NCBI GenBank assembly: GCA_016218805.1
Contig: JACRCW010000091.1
Location: forward strand, 1 to 36,860
Source: Deltaproteobacteria bacterium
GTDB taxonomy: Bacteria > Myxococcota > JACRCW01
Reading direction: 5' to 3'
Length of the DNA stretch: 36,860 nt
The notes under the pieces were generated by a model that did no database searches, was not told where the DNA came from, and saw only the letters and a list, made by a program, of their open reading frames with translations. How positions within the stretch are numbered: the first letter of the stretch is position 1; each line of letters opens with the position of its first letter. Below are positions 8,518 through 16,577 of this stretch, in pieces. The position numbers were made by a program, and so were the translations under genes.

Positions 8518-9724
8518 TGGGCTTGCTGAACAGGTAGCCCTGCCCCACGTCACAACCCAGTTCCTCCAGCACGGCCAGCTGCTCGCGCGTTTCCACGCCT
8601 TCGGCCACCACCACCAGCTCCATCCGGTGCGCCATCTCCACCACGGCGCGCGCAATGGAGCGTGCCCGCGCGCTGACCGGCATGTCCACAACAAAAGACC
8701 GGTCCAGCTTCAGTTCATCCAACGGCAGCCGGTTGAGGTGACCGAGCGACGAGTAGCCCGTCCCGAAGTCATCCAGCGCGATGGTGAACCCCAGGTCCCG
8801 CGCTGCGGTCAGGACCGCGGCGGCGCGCGCCATGTCCCGCGCCACGGAGGTTTCCGTCACCTCCAACTGCACGCGTCCGGTGGCAACACCGGCCTCCGCG
8901 GCCAGGCGCTGCAGGCCCGGAATGAAATCCGCGGATTCAAGCTGGCGGGCGGATACGTTGACCGCCACATGCGGTGGTTCAATTCCGCCCTTTTCCCAGG
9001 CGGCAACCTGCAACATGGCGCACCGTAACACCCAGTTTCCCACGTCAATGATGAGGTCCGTCGCCTCCGCAACGGGAATGAACTCCGCGGGCGGGACAAA
9101 GCCGCCGTCGGCCCGCGGCCAACGGATCAGCGCCTCCGCACCCACCAGCAAGCGCCCGCGGATGGCAACCTTGGGCTGGTAATGCAGTGCAAACGCGTCA
9201 TCACGCAGCGCCGCGCGGATTCCCGCCTCCAGGCGCTGCTGGCCTTCGTCCGGCGGGCGGGCACCGGGCTGCCGCTCCATGCGGCGCCGGAACTCGGCCT
9301 CCGTGGCCTCGCGCCGCTTCAGGCGCGCTCGCACCGCGCGAAGCAGATCGGCCTTGCGGAATGGCTTGGGCACGTAGTCGTCCGCGCCCAGGTCCATGCC
9401 GGTACGCACGTCCGCATCCGAGGTGCGCGCGGAAAGGAAGATGACGGGAATGGCCTCCGTGGCCGGGTTGCCGCGGAGCTCTGCAAGCAGCTGGTGACCG
9501 TCCACGTGCGGCATGGCCACGTCTGAGACCACCAGGTCCGGCAGGCTGGCCACCGCCAGCGCAAGCCCAGCGCGGCCGTCCGCAGCCGCGGAAACACGAA
9601 ATCCCTCGTTTTCCAGAAAGCGCGCAATTGCCGTCCGCAGGCCCGGATCGTCCTCCACCACCAGCACGTGGCGCCCGGCGGCGCCGTCCTGCATGGGTGC
9701 GGGCACCACGGTGCGCTCGCTCAC
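8468..9724 (-). CDS. Receiver-EAL cyclic-di-GMP phosphodiesterase
   Basis: A 418-residue response regulator. The N-terminal receiver has D68 (LVVSDVAMP) and K120. A charged linker leads to an EAL domain (about 165-410) that looks catalytically complete: EALIRW (E197), NVSARQ (N256), LEVTET (E288), DDFGTGYSSL (D318/D319), LKLD (K339), AEGVE (E375) and a final GQGYLFSKP. It should hydrolyse c-di-GMP when its receiver is phosphorylated. The start GTG 9722-9724 overlaps the stop of the hemerythrin-like gene upstream, so the two are co-translated. The kinase is unknown; CheA and the kinases encoded nearby are candidates. Confidence 0.93.
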   Translation of the reverse strand: MSERTVVPAPMQDGAAGRHVLVVEDDPGLRTAIARFLENEGFRVSAAADGRAGLALAVASLPDLVVSDVAMPHVDGHQLLAELRGNPATEAIPVIFLSARTSDADVRTGMDLGADDYVPKPFRKADLLRAVRARLKRREATEAEFRRRMERQPGARPPDEGQQRLEAGIRAALRDDAFALHYQPKVAIRGRLLVGAEALIRWPRADGGFVPPAEFIPVAEATDLIIDVGNWVLRCAMLQVAAWEKGGIEPPHVAVNVSARQLESADFIPGLQRLAAEAGVATGRVQLEVTETSVARDMARAAAVLTAARDLGFTIALDDFGTGYSSLGHLNRLPLDELKLDRSFVVDMPVSARARSIARAVVEMAHRMELVVVAEGVETREQLAVLEELGCDVGQGYLFSKPITVDEMEARCRLADWG

Positions 9725-10164
9725 CGCGCGCGCGCCGACGGATCAGCCGCGTAGTAGCGGTCAACCAGCGGGAAGAACTCCTCCTCCTCCCGGTTGATGC
9801 GTCGACGCAGCGCAGCGGCCACCGCACGCCACTCGCTCAGGAACTGCGGCCCGGCCATGGCAATCTCGCAGGGGGACTTCCAGCGCGCCAGGAACGCGTC
9901 CAGCTCGCCGCTCAGCAGTTGCAGCTCGTCGCCAAACCGTTCCGCAACCGCCCGCAGGTCCGGGTCACTCTTTTCCCGCAAACCCGCAAACAGCACCCCG
10001 TCCTCCATCGCCAGGTGCACGCGCAGGACCCCCGCCAGCTCGGCCACCACGTTGCGAACGTCCGTGGCGGATTTCTCCACGTCGGAGTCAGCCAGCCGAT
10101 CAAGCTTGCTGGCCTTGTCCAGGATGAGACGATGCTGCCTTCGCAGATTGCTGGTGAATGCCAT
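9721..10164 (-). CDS. Hemerythrin-like helical protein with reduced ligand set
   Basis: A 147-residue all-helical protein of the HHE/hemerythrin type. Likely metal positions are H11 (RRQHRLI), H50 and E54 (VHLAMEDGVLF), and acidic residues in REEEEFFPLVD near 125-135. The histidine usually preceding that last acidic motif is replaced (RRIN) and the mid-protein histidine is not evident, so it may bind iron atypically or have lost oxygen binding. ATG 10164 is chosen because GGGAG lies five bases upstream; the open frame further upstream to 10323 is not protein-like. It is the first gene of an operon with the EAL enzyme, suggesting oxygen- or iron-dependent control of c-di-GMP breakdown. A good sigma-54 promoter lies at 10199-10214. 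Confidence 0.8.
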   Translation of the reverse strand: MAFTSNLRRQHRLILDKASKLDRLADSDVEKSATDVRNVVAELAGVLRVHLAMEDGVLFAGLREKSDPDLRAVAERFGDELQLLSGELDAFLARWKSPCEIAMAGPQFLSEWRAVAAALRRRINREEEEFFPLVDRYYAADPSARAR

Positions 10165-10198
10165 CAAGACTCCCAGCGGGACGCGCCCGGGAGCGCAT

Positions 10199-10214
10199 CG
10201 CACTCCGCGTGCCA
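10199..10214 (-). promoter_or_regulatory. Candidate sigma-54 promoter, hemerythrin/EAL operon
   Basis: On the minus strand TGGCACGCGGAGTGCG has a perfect TGGCACG -24 box, GG to GC spacing of ten bases (10213-10212 and 10201-10200) and GTGC at -12. The start would fall near 10188, leaving a 24-base leader that carries the GGGAG ribosome site before ATG 10164. This is the best -24 box in the window. Confidence 0.62.
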
Positions 10215-10364
10215 TGCCATTTCGCCCCGGTCGCGGCGCCGGTGCCCGCCCCACGTCCACGCCCCTGTTCATGACGCTGCGCTCCCCGGGGCGCGAGCCC
10301 GGCACGCTTTCCACTGCAAACATTCCGTGGCGGCATGAGGTGTCGCACCGTCGGGCCGGACAGG

Positions 10365-10382
10365 TGTCTCACCGCCGCGACA
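10365..10382. promoter_or_regulatory. Palindrome B, candidate enhancer site
   Basis: TGTCTCACCGCCGCGACA fits TGTCTCG-N4-CGAGACA with one mismatch per arm. It lies 39 bases upstream of the plus-strand promoter at 10421 and about 150 bases upstream of the minus-strand promoter at 10214, so one bound activator could serve both directions. Confidence 0.5.
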
Positions 10383-10420
10383 GTGGGTTCCGCGGGGGCG
10401 CCTGGACGGTCTCATGGACG

Positions 10421-10436
10421 AGGCACGCAAGCTGCA
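10421..10436 (+). promoter_or_regulatory. Candidate sigma-54 promoter, roadblock/ODP operon
   Basis: AGGCACGCAAGCTGCA has GGCACG at -24, GG to GC spacing of ten bases (10422-10423 and 10434-10435) and CTGCA at -12; only the first T of each box differs from the consensus TGGCACG-N4-TTGCW. Transcription from about 10447 gives a leader of about 85 bases. Confidence 0.62.
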
Positions 10437-10531
10437 CAGGCCCGCGCTTTGACCACACCGGACCGCGGCGAGGCGTCGGAGTTGCGGCGCAGGGGACGCC
10501 TGACGGGCAATCACCAACGGGGAGTTGTCCA

Positions 10532-10900
10532 ATGACGAGGACCGAAACGCTCAACAAGGTGCTGGCGAACCTCCAGTCCAGCGCGGCGGACATCGAGGCC
10601 GCCGCCGTCGTCTCACCCGACGGCCTGATTATCGCCCATTCCCTGCCGCAGGGTCTGGAGGAGACGCAGATTGCCGCCATGAGCGCAGCGCTGTTGTCCA
10701 TGGGCGTGCGGACCGCCCGTGAGCTGCGCCGCGGTCAACTGGAGCAGTTGTTCGTCAAGGGAACTGAGGGATTCATCGTGATCATGCAGGCGGGGCCCCA
10801 CGCGGTCCTCCTCACGCTCGCACGCCGGGACGCCAAGCTCGGGTTGATCTTCCTCGACGTGTCGCGGGCGGCGGAAGAGATCAAGAAGACACTGGCGTGA
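10532..10900 (+). CDS. Roadblock/LC7 domain protein (MglB-like)
   Basis: A 122-residue single-domain roadblock/LC7 protein: an N-terminal helix (TLNKVLANLQSSAADIEA), the AAVVSPDGLIIAHSLP hairpin, a central helix (IAAMSAALLSMGVRTARELRRG) and the strand pair LFVKGTEGFIVIMQAG / AVLLTLARRDAKLGLIFLDV. Such proteins dimerise and often act as GAPs or regulators of small GTPases such as MglA, but no such GTPase is in the window. ATG 10532 is preceded by GGGGAG eight bases upstream; the longer open frame to 9794 crosses the promoter region and is rejected. It opens a long operon and is followed 27 bases later by the di-iron protein. Confidence 0.88.
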   Translation: MTRTETLNKVLANLQSSAADIEAAAVVSPDGLIIAHSLPQGLEETQIAAMSAALLSMGVRTARELRRGQLEQLFVKGTEGFIVIMQAGPHAVLLTLARRDAKLGLIFLDVSRAAEEIKKTLA

Positions 10901-10927
10901 TGCCGGCCCACAAAAGGAGACCCCAGG

Positions 10928-11677
10928 ATGATCACGCTCTTTGAGGCACCCCATCACCGCAACGTGATGTTCCATGACATGTCCAGCGGCCAGATGGTCC
11001 AGGCCAACCAGCACGTCATTGTTGACCACGGTGAGTCCATGCTGCTGGACCCGGGCGGTCACAAGGTCTACTCGCGCCTCTTTGGCGAGATGTCCAAGGC
11101 GGCCCCCCCGGCGGGCCTGAAACACCTGTTCTTCTCCCACCAGGACCCGGACATCGTGGCGGCCGCCAACGGCTGGTTCATGGTGACGGAAGCCCGCGGC
11201 TACATCTCTGAGTTGTGGACGCGCTTCGTGCCGCACTTTGGCCTGGATGATCTGGTGGCCGCGCGCCTGCAGGCCATCCCGGACCCGGGCATGACGCTCA
11301 AGGTGGGCCAGTGCGAGTTGCTGATCCTACCCGCCCATTTCCTGCATTCCTCCGGCAACTTCCACGTCTATGACCCCGTCGCCAAGACCCTCTATTCGGG
11401 TGATTTGGGCACGTCCATTGGGCAGGATTACACGGAGGTGGGCAACTTTGATGAGCACGTGCGCTTCATGGAGGGCTTTCACCGCCGCTACATGCCCACG
11501 TCCAAGGCGCTGAAGCGGTGGGTGACCATGGCCCGGAAGCTGGACATTGAGATTCTGGCGCCGCAGCACGGCGCGGTGTTCAAGGGCAAGGAGCGCGTGA
11601 ACCGCTTCCTGGAGTGGGCTGACAACCTGCCCTGCGGGCTGGACCTCATGCCCGACGACGTCGCGCTTCCCCGCTGA
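10928..11677 (+). CDS. ODP-like di-iron metallo-beta-lactamase-fold sensor
   Basis: A 249-residue protein with the metallo-beta-lactamase fold of flavodiiron proteins but no flavodoxin domain, as in the oxygen-binding di-iron proteins (ODP) known from Thermotoga and Treponema chemosensory systems. Ligands line up as H71-x-D73-x-D75 (FFSHQDPD), H137 (LPAHFLH), D159 (YSGDLG) and H214 (APQHG); the spacing resembles the H-x-E-x-D...H...D...H pattern of flavodiiron proteins. It probably senses O2 or a redox state rather than acting as a hydrolase. ATG 10928 follows AGGAGA. The next gene encodes a large sensor kinase, a natural signalling partner. Family assignment is firm; the sensing role is inferred from relatives. 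Confidence 0.85.
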   Translation: MITLFEAPHHRNVMFHDMSSGQMVQANQHVIVDHGESMLLDPGGHKVYSRLFGEMSKAAPPAGLKHLFFSHQDPDIVAAANGWFMVTEARGYISELWTRFVPHFGLDDLVAARLQAIPDPGMTLKVGQCELLILPAHFLHSSGNFHVYDPVAKTLYSGDLGTSIGQDYTEVGNFDEHVRFMEGFHRRYMPTSKALKRWVTMARKLDIEILAPQHGAVFKGKERVNRFLEWADNLPCGLDLMPDDVALPR

Positions 11678-11693
11678 CGCGCCGGAGCCCGCC

Positions 11694-14600
11694 GTGGAAC
11701 CCACCGAACGAAAGGCCACGCTGTTCTCGGACCTGGTCCGGGCGCTGTCGCTGGCCATGGACCTGGACGGTGGACACAAGCTGTATCACGCCTGGCGCGT
11801 GGGCGTGCTGAGCGAACGGGTGGCGCGGCACCTCGACGGTGCGGAGCCGGAAACGGCGTTTTTGGCCGGCGTCCTGCACGACATTGGCGCAGCGGGAATG
11901 GCGGACCACGTGGTCCACGTGCTGCCGCGCGGCCCCGCGTCCGACGCTGTTCGCCAGCACCCGGCGGTGGGCGCGGCGGTGTTGGCACCGTTCCGGCTCC
12001 TCCGCCCGGTGGCGGACATCGTGGCGGATCACCACGAGAACACCGACGGCTCGGGTTATCCGCACGGCAAGTGCGGTCCGGAGATTGCCGCGGCCGCGTC
12101 GGTGGTGTCGCTCGCTGACACGCTGGAGATTGGGATGCGGGGACAGACCGGAGAGCGCCGGGCCACCACCGCGTGGCGGATTCTCCGCGGCGGCCGGGGC
12201 ACCCGCTGGCCAGCTCACGTTGTGGACGCGGCGTACGGCGCCCTGCACGGCGAGCCGGATCTGTTGGCCGGTCTCTACGAAGAGGAGACGTTGACGCGGT
12301 GGGCGCACGAGGTGCGGTGCGCGCCAGCCGGCCTGGCCGAGTGCACGGAGCACGAGATGTTGTGCCAGTTGTTGTGGCTGTTCGTGCGGCTGTTGGAAGC
12401 AAAACACCCCGCCACCCTGGGCCACTCCGTGCGCACCGCGTTCTACGCGCAGCGCATTGCGCGGGCCGCCGCCCTCACGGAAACGCAACTGTGGGACGTG
12501 TTGTGGGCATCACTGCTGCATGATGTGGGAAAGCTGGGTGTGCGCCGGGAGTTGCTGGAGCGGCAGGCCCCCCTGTCCGCGGACGAGTGGAACGCGGTGA
12601 AGAAGCACGCGGCAGATTCCATGGAAATCATCGGGACCATTGGCGAGCTGGGGCACCTGGCCTACCCGGCCGCGTCACATCACGAGCGCTACGACGGCAC
12701 CGGCTACCCGCTGGGCCTCAAGGGTGACGCCATCCCGCTGCTCGGGCGGATACTTGCGTACGCCGACACGTTTGACGCCATGACGAGCCGGCACGTGCAC
12801 CGGGACCGCATGCCGGCCCGTGAGGCCATCCAGCACATGCACCGTCTGATTGGCGGGCAGTTGGACCCGCACCTGGCCGAGGTGGCCATGGCGGAACTGG
12901 AGCAGTGCAGCGCCGACGAGAGCGCGTTGGCGACCGAACTGGCGGACTTCCGCGCGGTGTTTGAGTCTGACCAGCCAGACCTGGACCGGCTGGTGGGCGT
13001 GAGCGGCGCGCGAACCAGCTACGTCCAGTCCCGCGCGCGCGGGATGATCCTCACGGACGTGGAACCGTTCCACCGCGTGACGGTGAACGCGGCACTGGAG
13101 ATCCTGGACGGACGCGAACACGTCGCATCCGTTGCCGGCGCATCATCCGCCGCGCTGTTCCACCAGTACTTCGACGCGCACGAACACAACGCCATCCGCG
13201 GATATGCGGCGGGGCTGGCTCACGGCCAGGTGACCACGCGCCTGCTGATGACGGCGGACGGTGGAACAGCGGAGTGCGTCTTTGAGCGTGAATCCGCCAC
13301 CGGCACCCTGCGCGTGCTCATTCGCAACGCCTCTCACCGCCTGCGGACGCTCAAGCACCTCTCATTGTTCCACCGCAGCTTCCTGACCAGCGCGGAAGGC
13401 GTGTTCATCGTTGATGACGCGTTGTGCATCGTGGACGCCAACCAGTGCCTGCTGGACATGCTGGGGTACACGCTGGAGGAACTGCGCGGCCAGCCTGCCG
13501 CCGTGCTGTCCCCGCTGCGCCAGCCTCCCGGTCTCACGCTGTTCTCCGGCGCGCGCCGGCGGGCCGTCCCGGGCGCGTGGTCAGGTGATCTGGCGCTGGA
13601 GCGCAAGGATGGACGGGAGATTCCGGTGCATTTCAGCCTGTCCACCGTACGGGACGCGTTTGGGCAATCCGCGGGATTCATCGCGCGGGCCACGGACATC
13701 ACGGAGCGCAAGCGGCTGGAGTTGGAACTGGCGGAAAAGAACCGGCGCCTTGAAGAGCTCAGCCGCTTCAAGAGTGACATCGTCGCCATTGCGTCACATG
13801 ACCTCAAGACGCCGCTGGCGGCCATCCTGGCCTGGACGGAACTGCTGGCTGACGACCTGGCCGCGCAGGGACGCCCGGATGCGGCGCGGAACATTGGCCA
13901 CATCCTGGAGGCGGGTCACAAGATGAGCATGCTCATCCGTGATCTGCTGGATTTGGCCAGGATCGAATCAGGCACGTTGACCATCCACGGCCGCGCGGCG
14001 CTGCTGGAGACCATCATTGAAGACTGCATCTCCATCCACGCGCCCGGCGCGGTGGAACGCGGCATCCAGCTGAAGTTCCGCAATGACGCACCCCGGGTCC
14101 GCGTCAACGTGGATGATGCGCGGCTGGAGCAGGTGCTCAACAACCTGCTTTCCAACGCGGTCAAGTACTCACCGCGCGGGAGTTGTGTGGAGATCATGGC
14201 GGCGCACGCCGCGGGCGGCGCGGTCAGCGTGGCCGTGTTGGACGGCGGGCCCGGTATCCCGGAGGGTGAGCTTGAACGCATCTTTGAACGCTACGCGCAG
14301 GGTGCGCCGCCGCTGGAGCACCGCGGAGCTGTCGGAGCCAGCGTCGGAATGGGGCTCCACATCGCCCGCAGCATCGTTCAACTGCACGGCGGGTCGCTGC
14401 TGGCGGACAACCGCCCGGGCGGTGGCTCGTGCTTCACGCTGACCCTGCCGCCGGAGCGCGTCCTATCCGGCGCGGCCGTGGCTACCGCGGTCCTGGCCAC
14501 GTCGGACGACCGTGCCCTGGCGCAATTCTCGGAGATTCTTGCACGCCAGCACATCAGTGCAGTGGTGGCCTCCCATCCCGGCCAGTTGCCGGCACTCGTG

Positions 14601-14849
14601 GACGGCGGCTCGCCGCGGCTGTGCGTGGTGGATCTCCGCCAGGCGGATAACCCGCCGCCCGCGTGGGATGAGCTCGTGCGTGCCGTGGATCGGCGCGGGC
14701 CCACGCGCCCGCTGCTGGTGGCCCTGGGCCACGCGGCATCTGCGTCCGTGGACGCGGTCCCGTGGGATCGCGTGCTGGAGCCCCCGCTGCTGGACGTAGA
14801 GATTCTGGAGCTTCTACGCGACTGTCACATCGCCGCGGAGCGCGGATGA
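11694..14849 (+). CDS. Double HD-GYP / PAS / histidine kinase / pseudo-receiver protein
   Basis: A 1051-residue soluble protein. HD-GYP 1 (about 20-200) has H62-D63, H113-H114 and DGSGYP. HD-GYP 2 (about 235-400) has H244, H276-D277 (LLHDVGK), H305, H329-H330 and DGTGYP. Both keep the metal and c-di-GMP phosphodiesterase signatures. A divergent region (440-555, possibly PAS-like) and a clear PAS (about 558-670, ending in ATDITERK) precede the kinase core: H702 in ASHDLKTPLA, N-box LLSNAVKYS, G1 LDGGPGIP and G2 GMGLHIA. The last 120 residues look like a receiver with D980 (LCVVDL) but no conserved Lys and few acidic-pocket residues. It starts at GTG 11694 (GGAG eight bases upstream), follows the di-iron gene by 16 bases and overlaps the next gene (ATGA). 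It could join di-iron sensing to phosphorelay and c-di-GMP hydrolysis. Confidence 0.9.
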   Translation: MEPTERKATLFSDLVRALSLAMDLDGGHKLYHAWRVGVLSERVARHLDGAEPETAFLAGVLHDIGAAGMADHVVHVLPRGPASDAVRQHPAVGAAVLAPFRLLRPVADIVADHHENTDGSGYPHGKCGPEIAAAASVVSLADTLEIGMRGQTGERRATTAWRILRGGRGTRWPAHVVDAAYGALHGEPDLLAGLYEEETLTRWAHEVRCAPAGLAECTEHEMLCQLLWLFVRLLEAKHPATLGHSVRTAFYAQRIARAAALTETQLWDVLWASLLHDVGKLGVRRELLERQAPLSADEWNAVKKHAADSMEIIGTIGELGHLAYPAASHHERYDGTGYPLGLKGDAIPLLGRILAYADTFDAMTSRHVHRDRMPAREAIQHMHRLIGGQLDPHLAEVAMAELEQCSADESALATELADFRAVFESDQPDLDRLVGVSGARTSYVQSRARGMILTDVEPFHRVTVNAALEILDGREHVASVAGASSAALFHQYFDAHEHNAIRGYAAGLAHGQVTTRLLMTADGGTAECVFERESATGTLRVLIRNASHRLRTLKHLSLFHRSFLTSAEGVFIVDDALCIVDANQCLLDMLGYTLEELRGQPAAVLSPLRQPPGLTLFSGARRRAVPGAWSGDLALERKDGREIPVHFSLSTVRDAFGQSAGFIARATDITERKRLELELAEKNRRLEELSRFKSDIVAIASHDLKTPLAAILAWTELLADDLAAQGRPDAARNIGHILEAGHKMSMLIRDLLDLARIESGTLTIHGRAALLETIIEDCISIHAPGAVERGIQLKFRNDAPRVRVNVDDARLEQVLNNLLSNAVKYSPRGSCVEIMAAHAAGGAVSVAVLDGGPGIPEGELERIFERYAQGAPPLEHRGAVGASVGMGLHIARSIVQLHGGSLLADNRPGGGSCFTLTLPPERVLSGAAVATAVLATSDDRALAQFSEILARQHISAVVASHPGQLPALVDGGSPRLCVVDLRQADNPPPAWDELVRAVDRRGPTRPLLVALGHAASASVDAVPWDRVLEPPLLDVEILELLRDCHIAAERG

Positions 14850-15748
14850 CAAACGCCGACGGGGGACGCGTGCTGATCGTGGACGATGACCCGTCCACGC
14901 ACGCTGCATTGGCCACCTACCTGCGGCATGCGGGTCTGGACGTCTGTGATGCGTTCTCCGGCGAGGAGGCACTGGAGGTGATTGTGGCCCAACGTCCGCA
15001 CCTGGTGCTGCTGGACGTGCAGATGCCAGGCGTGGACGGATTTGAAACGCTCCGCCGCTTCAAGGCGATGCCCGGCATCCGGGATATCCCGGTGTTGATG
15101 GTGACCAGCATGGACCGCCAGCACCTCAAGGTGCGCGGGCTGGAACTCGGCGCGGAAGACTACGTGCTCAAACCGTTTGATCGCGCGGAATTGCTCGCCC
15201 GCATCCGTGCCGTGCTCCGCCGCGCGCGCCGGTCGTTCTCGTCGGACGCGTTCATGGCCGGCCGGCTGGAGGAAATCGGCATCCTGGAAGTGCTGCAGAC
15301 GCTGGATGGCACCGGGCGTGCAGCCCGGGTGACCGTGCCCGCGTTGGAAGCCGTCATTGAGCTGCAGAAGGGCACGCTGGTGCGCGTCACCCTGGGACGC
15401 TGGACCGGACAGGCCGCGCTGGAACGCCTCCTGCTGCTCCAGCAGGGGTCGTTCTCCGTTACCCCCGCCGACAACCAGGCGGCCCCCGGTGACGCCCGCC
15501 TCATGCCGGCGCTGCTGGCGGCGGCCACGGTGGTGGACGAGGCCCGCGACCTGCTTGCCGCGCCGCTGCGGGACAACCCGCGCGTTCAGCGGCCCCACGC
15601 GGGCGCGGCAGATACCCGCGCACCCGCGCGGGTGTTCCGGCTGCTGGCGGAGATGGACGGTGACCTGCGGGATTGCGCCCGCTCAATCAACGCGGAATTC
15701 GAAAGCGGGCAGTTGCTGCCGCTCGACGACAGAACCGCCGGCCCGTGA
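14846..15748 (+). CDS. Response regulator with DUF4388 (PATAN-like) output
   Basis: A 300-residue protein. The receiver (about 8-125) has D14-D16 (IVDDDP), phospho-acceptor in LVLLDVQMP, T in MVTSMD and K in YVLKPF. Then comes a DUF4388-type domain: FMAGRLEEIGILEVLQTL, a region giving AVIELQKGTLVRVTLGR, and ALERLLLLQQGSFSVTP. DUF4388 resembles PATAN domains of cyanobacterial PatA-type regulators, which act through protein contacts rather than DNA. An acidic, Pro/Ala-rich tail follows. ATG 14846 overlaps the kinase stop (ATGA), so the kinase encoded upstream is the obvious phosphodonor. Confidence 0.87.
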   Translation: MTNADGGRVLIVDDDPSTHAALATYLRHAGLDVCDAFSGEEALEVIVAQRPHLVLLDVQMPGVDGFETLRRFKAMPGIRDIPVLMVTSMDRQHLKVRGLELGAEDYVLKPFDRAELLARIRAVLRRARRSFSSDAFMAGRLEEIGILEVLQTLDGTGRAARVTVPALEAVIELQKGTLVRVTLGRWTGQAALERLLLLQQGSFSVTPADNQAAPGDARLMPALLAAATVVDEARDLLAAPLRDNPRVQRPHAGAADTRAPARVFRLLAEMDGDLRDCARSINAEFESGQLLPLDDRTAGP

Positions 15749-15770
15749 ATTGCGGCAATTGGAGGTGAGC

Positions 15771-16577
15771 ATGGGAAGGATCATCACGGTGGCGAGCCAC
15801 AAGGGTGGCGTGGGCAAGACCACCACGACGCTCAACCTGGGCTTCAGCCTGGCGCGGGCCGGAGGCCGCACGCTCGTCGTGGACGCGGACCCGCAGGGAG
15901 GGCTGGGCGCTGCGTCCAACGTCCGGTCGCGCACGCCGTTGGGGGTGACGGACGTGCTGGCGGGCCGCGCATCACTTGAGGATGCCATTGCCCGCAGCCG
16001 TTCCGGGAACCTGTCGGTGATTGGAATGGGTGCGGCCACGGCGGAGGATGTGCGCTGCGTGGAGGACGCCGCGGCGGATGGCCGGTTGGCGGACCTGTTG
16101 CGCTCCCTGGCGCCGGCCTGGGACCACGTGCTGGTGGACGCGCCCGCTGGCGTGGGCGGCCTGGTGCGCGCCTTGCTGGACGGGAGTGACGGCGTCCTGC
16201 TGGTGCTGCATTGCCGGCCCATTGCCGTCCGCACGCTGCCTGCGTTCCTGCGGCTGCTGAAGGACCAGGCGCAGGCCGGGGACGCGCCCCGCCTGGAGGG
16301 TGTGCTGGTCACCATGATGAACCACGCCAGTGCCGTGGACGTGGGCCTCCTGCAGGAGCTGCGCGCGCGCCTGCCGGCGGGCACGTTGTTCCACACCGTG
16401 GTCCCGCAAGACCCGCGTTTTGAATCCGCCAGTGCCCAGGCCATTCCCGTGGCGCTCTCCGCCGAGGCGGCGTCGCTGGCGCGCTACTACCTGGAACTGG
16501 CGATTGAGCTGGAACAGCGCAACCGGCAGGCCGCCGGTGGAGTGGATGATGACGCAGCGTCTGCCTCCCTTTTCTGA
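15771..16577 (+). CDS. ParA/MinD-family ATPase (array or cargo positioning)
   Basis: A 268-residue P-loop ATPase with the deviant Walker A SHKGGVGKTTTT, switch TLVVDADPQGGLG and Walker B HVLVDAPAG. Length and lack of an N-terminal DNA-binding domain fit the small ParA-like proteins that place chemosensory clusters or other cargo (ParC, PpfA) rather than plasmid or chromosome ParA; no parB or parS-like gene is next to it. ATG 15771 is preceded by GGAGG. Its neighbours are receiver-DUF4388 and roadblock genes, consistent with a spatial-organisation module. The 3' end overlaps the next gene by 29 bases. Confidence 0.88.
   Translation: MGRIITVASHKGGVGKTTTTLNLGFSLARAGGRTLVVDADPQGGLGAASNVRSRTPLGVTDVLAGRASLEDAIARSRSGNLSVIGMGAATAEDVRCVEDAAADGRLADLLRSLAPAWDHVLVDAPAGVGGLVRALLDGSDGVLLVLHCRPIAVRTLPAFLRLLKDQAQAGDAPRLEGVLVTMMNHASAVDVGLLQELRARLPAGTLFHTVVPQDPRFESASAQAIPVALSAEAASLARYYLELAIELEQRNRQAAGGVDDDAASASLF

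Larger units (their letters stand above)
10165..10531. other. Divergent intergenic control region
   Basis: 367 bases between the minus hemerythrin gene and the plus roadblock gene. I see no convincing short gene. It holds two opposed sigma-54-type promoters (10199-10214 minus, 10421-10436 plus), palindrome B at 10365-10382, and an adjoining looser pair TGTC (10341) / GACA (10359) spaced by 14 bases. Confidence 0.7.

Noticed and set aside
9794..10531. Long N-terminal extension of the roadblock gene
   Set aside because: It crosses the divergent promoters and is antisense to the hemerythrin-like gene; the ATG at 10532 has a good ribosome site.
15739..15754. CGGCCCGTGAATTGCG as a sigma-54 promoter for parA
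   Set aside because: The spacing fits, but the start would fall inside the ribosome site, and the gene lies within an operon with a 22-base gap.
15747..15760. Small palindrome AATTGC-G-GCAATT before parA
   Set aside because: It is short and in a 22-base intra-operon gap; not enough to call an operator.
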